64,000 nt of DNA from Novosphingobium aquimarinum (GTDB lineage Bacteria; Pseudomonadota; Alphaproteobacteria; Sphingomonadales; Sphingomonadaceae), in NCBI RefSeq assembly GCF_009746585.1, contig NZ_WRPO01000003.1, positions 62,001-126,000 of the forward strand, read 5' to 3'. The position numbers and the translations under genes are program-made. Positions 61,877 through 64,000 of the stretch are shown here, in pieces; the first letter of the stretch is position 1, and the number at the start of each line of letters is the position of its first letter. The notes below the pieces were generated by a model. The model saw only the letters and a program-made list of their open reading frames with translations, ran no database searches and had not been told where the DNA came from.

Positions 61877-64000
61877 GCGGCCTGCCTTTCCTGCGTGGGA
61901 AGGGCACAGGCGACGAGGCCGTCGACATCGACGATCAGCGCGACACGGCCGTCACCCAGGATCGTGGCACCGGCCACGCCCTCGACCGTCCGGTAATTGG
62001 TCGCGAGGCTCTTGATGACGAACTGGCGCTGGTCCTGGATATCGTCGACGAGCAGCGCGGCCTGACCCGCCGATTCCGTATCGACGACGATCAGGACGCC
62101 CTCCTCGGGCGACGTCGCTCCGCTGTTCGCTCCCAGCGCCTCGCGCAGCGACAGCACCGGAATGTACCGGCCGCGCACATTGAGCATGTGCCGGCTGGAT
62201 CCTAGGGCTTTCACGTCGCCTTCGGCAGGACGCAGGCTCTCGAGAACGTGCGCGAGCGGCACCACGAGGGTCTGATCGCCGACGTTGACGATCATGCCGT
62301 CGGAAATCGCCAGAGTCAGCGGCAAGGTCAGCACGAAGGTGGTGCCCTCGCCCGGCTTGCTCTCGATCATGATGCGTCCGCCCAGATCCTTCACGTTCTG
62401 GCGCACGACATCCATACCGACGCCGCGGCCCGATACGCTCGAAATGGTCTGCGCGGTCGAGAAACCGGGCGCGAAAATCAGATGGTCGATCTCTTCGGCG
62501 CTCAGCTGCGCTTCGGGAGCGACGATACCCTTCTCGATCGCCTTGGCCAGCACGCGTTCGCGATTGATGCCCGCGCCATCGTCGGCAATCGAGATGAGAA
62601 TGCGACCCGAGCGATGCTCGGCAGAAAGCGTCAGCGTGCCCTCGGGATTCTTACCCGCGGCGATCCGGTCCTCGGCGCTTTCGATGCCGTGATCCACGGC
62701 ATTGCGGATGAGGTGCGTCAAGGGTTCGCCCAGACGCTCGATCACGGTCTTGTCGAGTTCGGTCGATTCGCCGATGACGTCCAGCTTCACGTGCTTGCCG
62801 GTGGTCGAGGCGAGATCGCGTAAGATACGCGGGACCCGGCTGAACACGCTGCTGATCGGCTGCGCCCGGATCGACATCGCACTTTCCTGGATGTCGCGAG
62901 TCAGGTTCTCGAGCAGCGCCAATTCCTCGGTGGCGGTGATACCGGCCCCGTCGAGGCGCTGCACCAGCATGGCTTGCGCGATCACCAGTTCGCCGACCAG
63001 GTCGATCAGTCGATCGAGCTTCAACAACTCGATGCGGATCGACTGCCCGGCAGCGGATGCAGCCGAACCGGAATTCGGGGCTGCGGCCGGTGCCGGCGTC
63101 GCGGGAGCCGGTGCGGCCGCTTCGGACGGCGGCGTCGCGGGTGCGGCGGCTGGCGTCGCTGTCGGCTTGGCCGGCTCGACGGCCTCCGTCGGCGCCGCGG
63201 GCGCGGGAGGCGCAGGAGGCGTCGGTGCCTGGGCTTGTTCGATCTCGGCAGCAGGCATGCCTTCTTCGCCGATCGCGATCGTGCAGTCCGAACCGATGAA
63301 ATCGAAGATCTCGCGAACCGCGTCGACCTCGGCCTCGGCGGGCATGCTGAAAGTCCACCCCAGATAGCCCTGGCTGGGATCGAACTGGTCGAGCGAAGGC
63401 ACGCTGCCGACGTCGCAGTGCGTGCAGTGCCCGCCCAGTTCGACCAGCTCACGCAGCATGAGCAATGGCTCGCTGCCATTGCGCATCGCCCCGGCGTGGG
63501 GTCGAACATGGACGTCCCAGCCTTGGGGCTCTGCCGCCTTCGGCTGGTCGAAGTCGCTGGTCAGATCGTCGAGCAGAGAATCGAGATCGAAGTCCAACCC
63601 GTCGTCGCCACTATCCTGTGCAGCCAGGGGCGTATCGTCGACCTTGGCTACAGGAGCGGCTGCGGGTGCTTCTTCCGCCTCTGGTGCCGCAGCCGAAGCC
63701 GCGCCTGCCTGCGCGGCTTGCATCTCGACGATCAACGCCGCGTCATCGGGAGCGCTGCCGCCTTCGCGGGCCGTCATCACATGATCGCTCAGCGTGTCGA
63801 GCGCGCGCAGCAACAGCCCGATGAGGTCGTCGGTCAGATCGACGGTGCCTTCACGCACGTCCGAAAGCAGAGTCTCGAACGTGTGGGTATAGGCCTGGAG
63901 TTCGATGAAGCCGAACGCGCCCGCGCCGCCCTTGATCGAGTGGACCGCGCGGAACACGCCGTTGATCGTATCGCCGTCCTGCGTGCCCGACTGACAGGCG
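61873..64000 (-). CDS. cheA: chemotaxis histidine kinase CheA (N-terminus outside window)
   Basis: CheA autophosphorylates and passes phosphate to CheY and CheB. The visible ~708 residues start inside the Hpt domain, including the phospho-His in VHSIKGGAGAFGF. A Pro/Ala-rich linker follows, with an inserted GWDVHVRPHAGAMRNGSEP block carrying CTHCD and an Ala-Pro tract. Then come the dimerisation helices (LIDLVGELVIAQAML), the HATPase (HLIRNAVDHGIESAEDR; GAGINRERVLAKAIEKG; GRGVGMDVVRQ) and a C-terminal CheW-like domain. The part after the Hpt is complete. The reading frame continues past the right edge. Confidence 0.95.
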   Translation of the reverse strand, partial: ACQSGTQDGDTINGVFRAVHSIKGGAGAFGFIELQAYTHTFETLLSDVREGTVDLTDDLIGLLLRALDTLSDHVMTAREGGSAPDDAALIVEMQAAQAGAASAAAPEAEEAPAAAPVAKVDDTPLAAQDSGDDGLDFDLDSLLDDLTSDFDQPKAAEPQGWDVHVRPHAGAMRNGSEPLLMLRELVELGGHCTHCDVGSVPSLDQFDPSQGYLGWTFSMPAEAEVDAVREIFDFIGSDCTIAIGEEGMPAAEIEQAQAPTPPAPPAPAAPTEAVEPAKPTATPAAAPATPPSEAAAPAPATPAPAAAPNSGSAASAAGQSIRIELLKLDRLIDLVGELVIAQAMLVQRLDGAGITATEELALLENLTRDIQESAMSIRAQPISSVFSRVPRILRDLASTTGKHVKLDVIGESTELDKTVIERLGEPLTHLIRNAVDHGIESAEDRIAAGKNPEGTLTLSAEHRSGRILISIADDGAGINRERVLAKAIEKGIVAPEAQLSAEEIDHLIFAPGFSTAQTISSVSGRGVGMDVVRQNVKDLGGRIMIESKPGEGTTFVLTLPLTLAISDGMIVNVGDQTLVVPLAHVLESLRPAEGDVKALGSSRHMLNVRGRYIPVLSLREALGANSGATSPEEGVLIVVDTESAGQAALLVDDIQDQRQFVIKSLATNYRTVEGVAGATILGDGRVALIVDVDGLVACALPTQERQAA

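Overview
The window is about 64 kb of GC-rich chromosome. Gene content and gene order point to an alphaproteobacterium of the order Sphingomonadales (Sphingomonas, Novosphingobium or Erythrobacter-like). The clues are a clpX-clpP-tig block, an NDUFA12-type complex I accessory subunit, DUF2155 and DUF3297 proteins, a pyrB gene coupled to a dihydroorotase-like gene, a type III polyketide synthase operon, and short interspersed palindromes of kinds common in sphingomonads. I see no insertion sequence, prophage, integrase or CRISPR array. This is mostly core chromosome with small accessory islands.

Layout, 0-22 kb: clpX (runs off the left edge), clpP, tig with a long Lys/Ala-rich tail, tRNA-Leu and sppA read leftward. 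pyrB, a catalytically degenerate dihydroorotase and a GST-like gene form an overlapping rightward operon. A leftward trio follows: a ParA/MinD-type ATPase, a ribbon-helix-helix protein and a TPR/SPOR lipoprotein. Divergent to it are a Sel1/SPOR protein and a DUF418 membrane protein. Then come bfd-bfr (iron storage), an S9 peptidase, an AI-2E family membrane protein, der, a CHAP hydrolase, DUF3297 and tRNA-Val.

Layout, 21-39 kb: serS, surE, a NlpD-like LysM/M23 protein and a K+ channel overlap end to end as one transcription unit. rimO, a strong small-RNA candidate, a MoCF/CinA-type protein and a lipoprotein follow. The ribosomal block tRNA-Trp / secE-nusG / rplK-rplA reads leftward, but it is interrupted by a membrane protein gene and by about 1.6 kb of repeats and low-GC sequence carrying an orphan lipoprotein gene. 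aat, DUF2155, NDUFA12, DUF192, recX and a fatty acyl-AMP ligase follow.

Layout, 39-64 kb: DUF2721, mannose-6-P isomerase and mannose-1-P guanylyltransferase (GDP-mannose supply), and a TonB-like protein diverging from a TonB-dependent receptor. A RamB-like regulator diverges from isocitrate lyase across a palindromic operator, and aceA ends in a 30-bp tandem repeat followed by a 58-residue protein. Next are the type III PKS / methyltransferase / FAD oxidoreductase operon, pfkB, three small-metabolite enzymes, a MATE exporter and a DUF938 methyltransferase. Last is a leftward chemotaxis operon cheA-cheR-cheB-cheD-cheY-cheW-orf, with cheA running off the right edge.

The items most worth follow-up are the ParA/RHH/SPOR module, the small RNA after rimO, the stop-codon-containing tandem repeat after aceA, the leader peptide of the PKS operon, the pseudo-dihydroorotase, the degenerate LytM protein and the interrupted nusG-rplK junction. 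All calls were made by reading motifs in the sequence. No database search was run.
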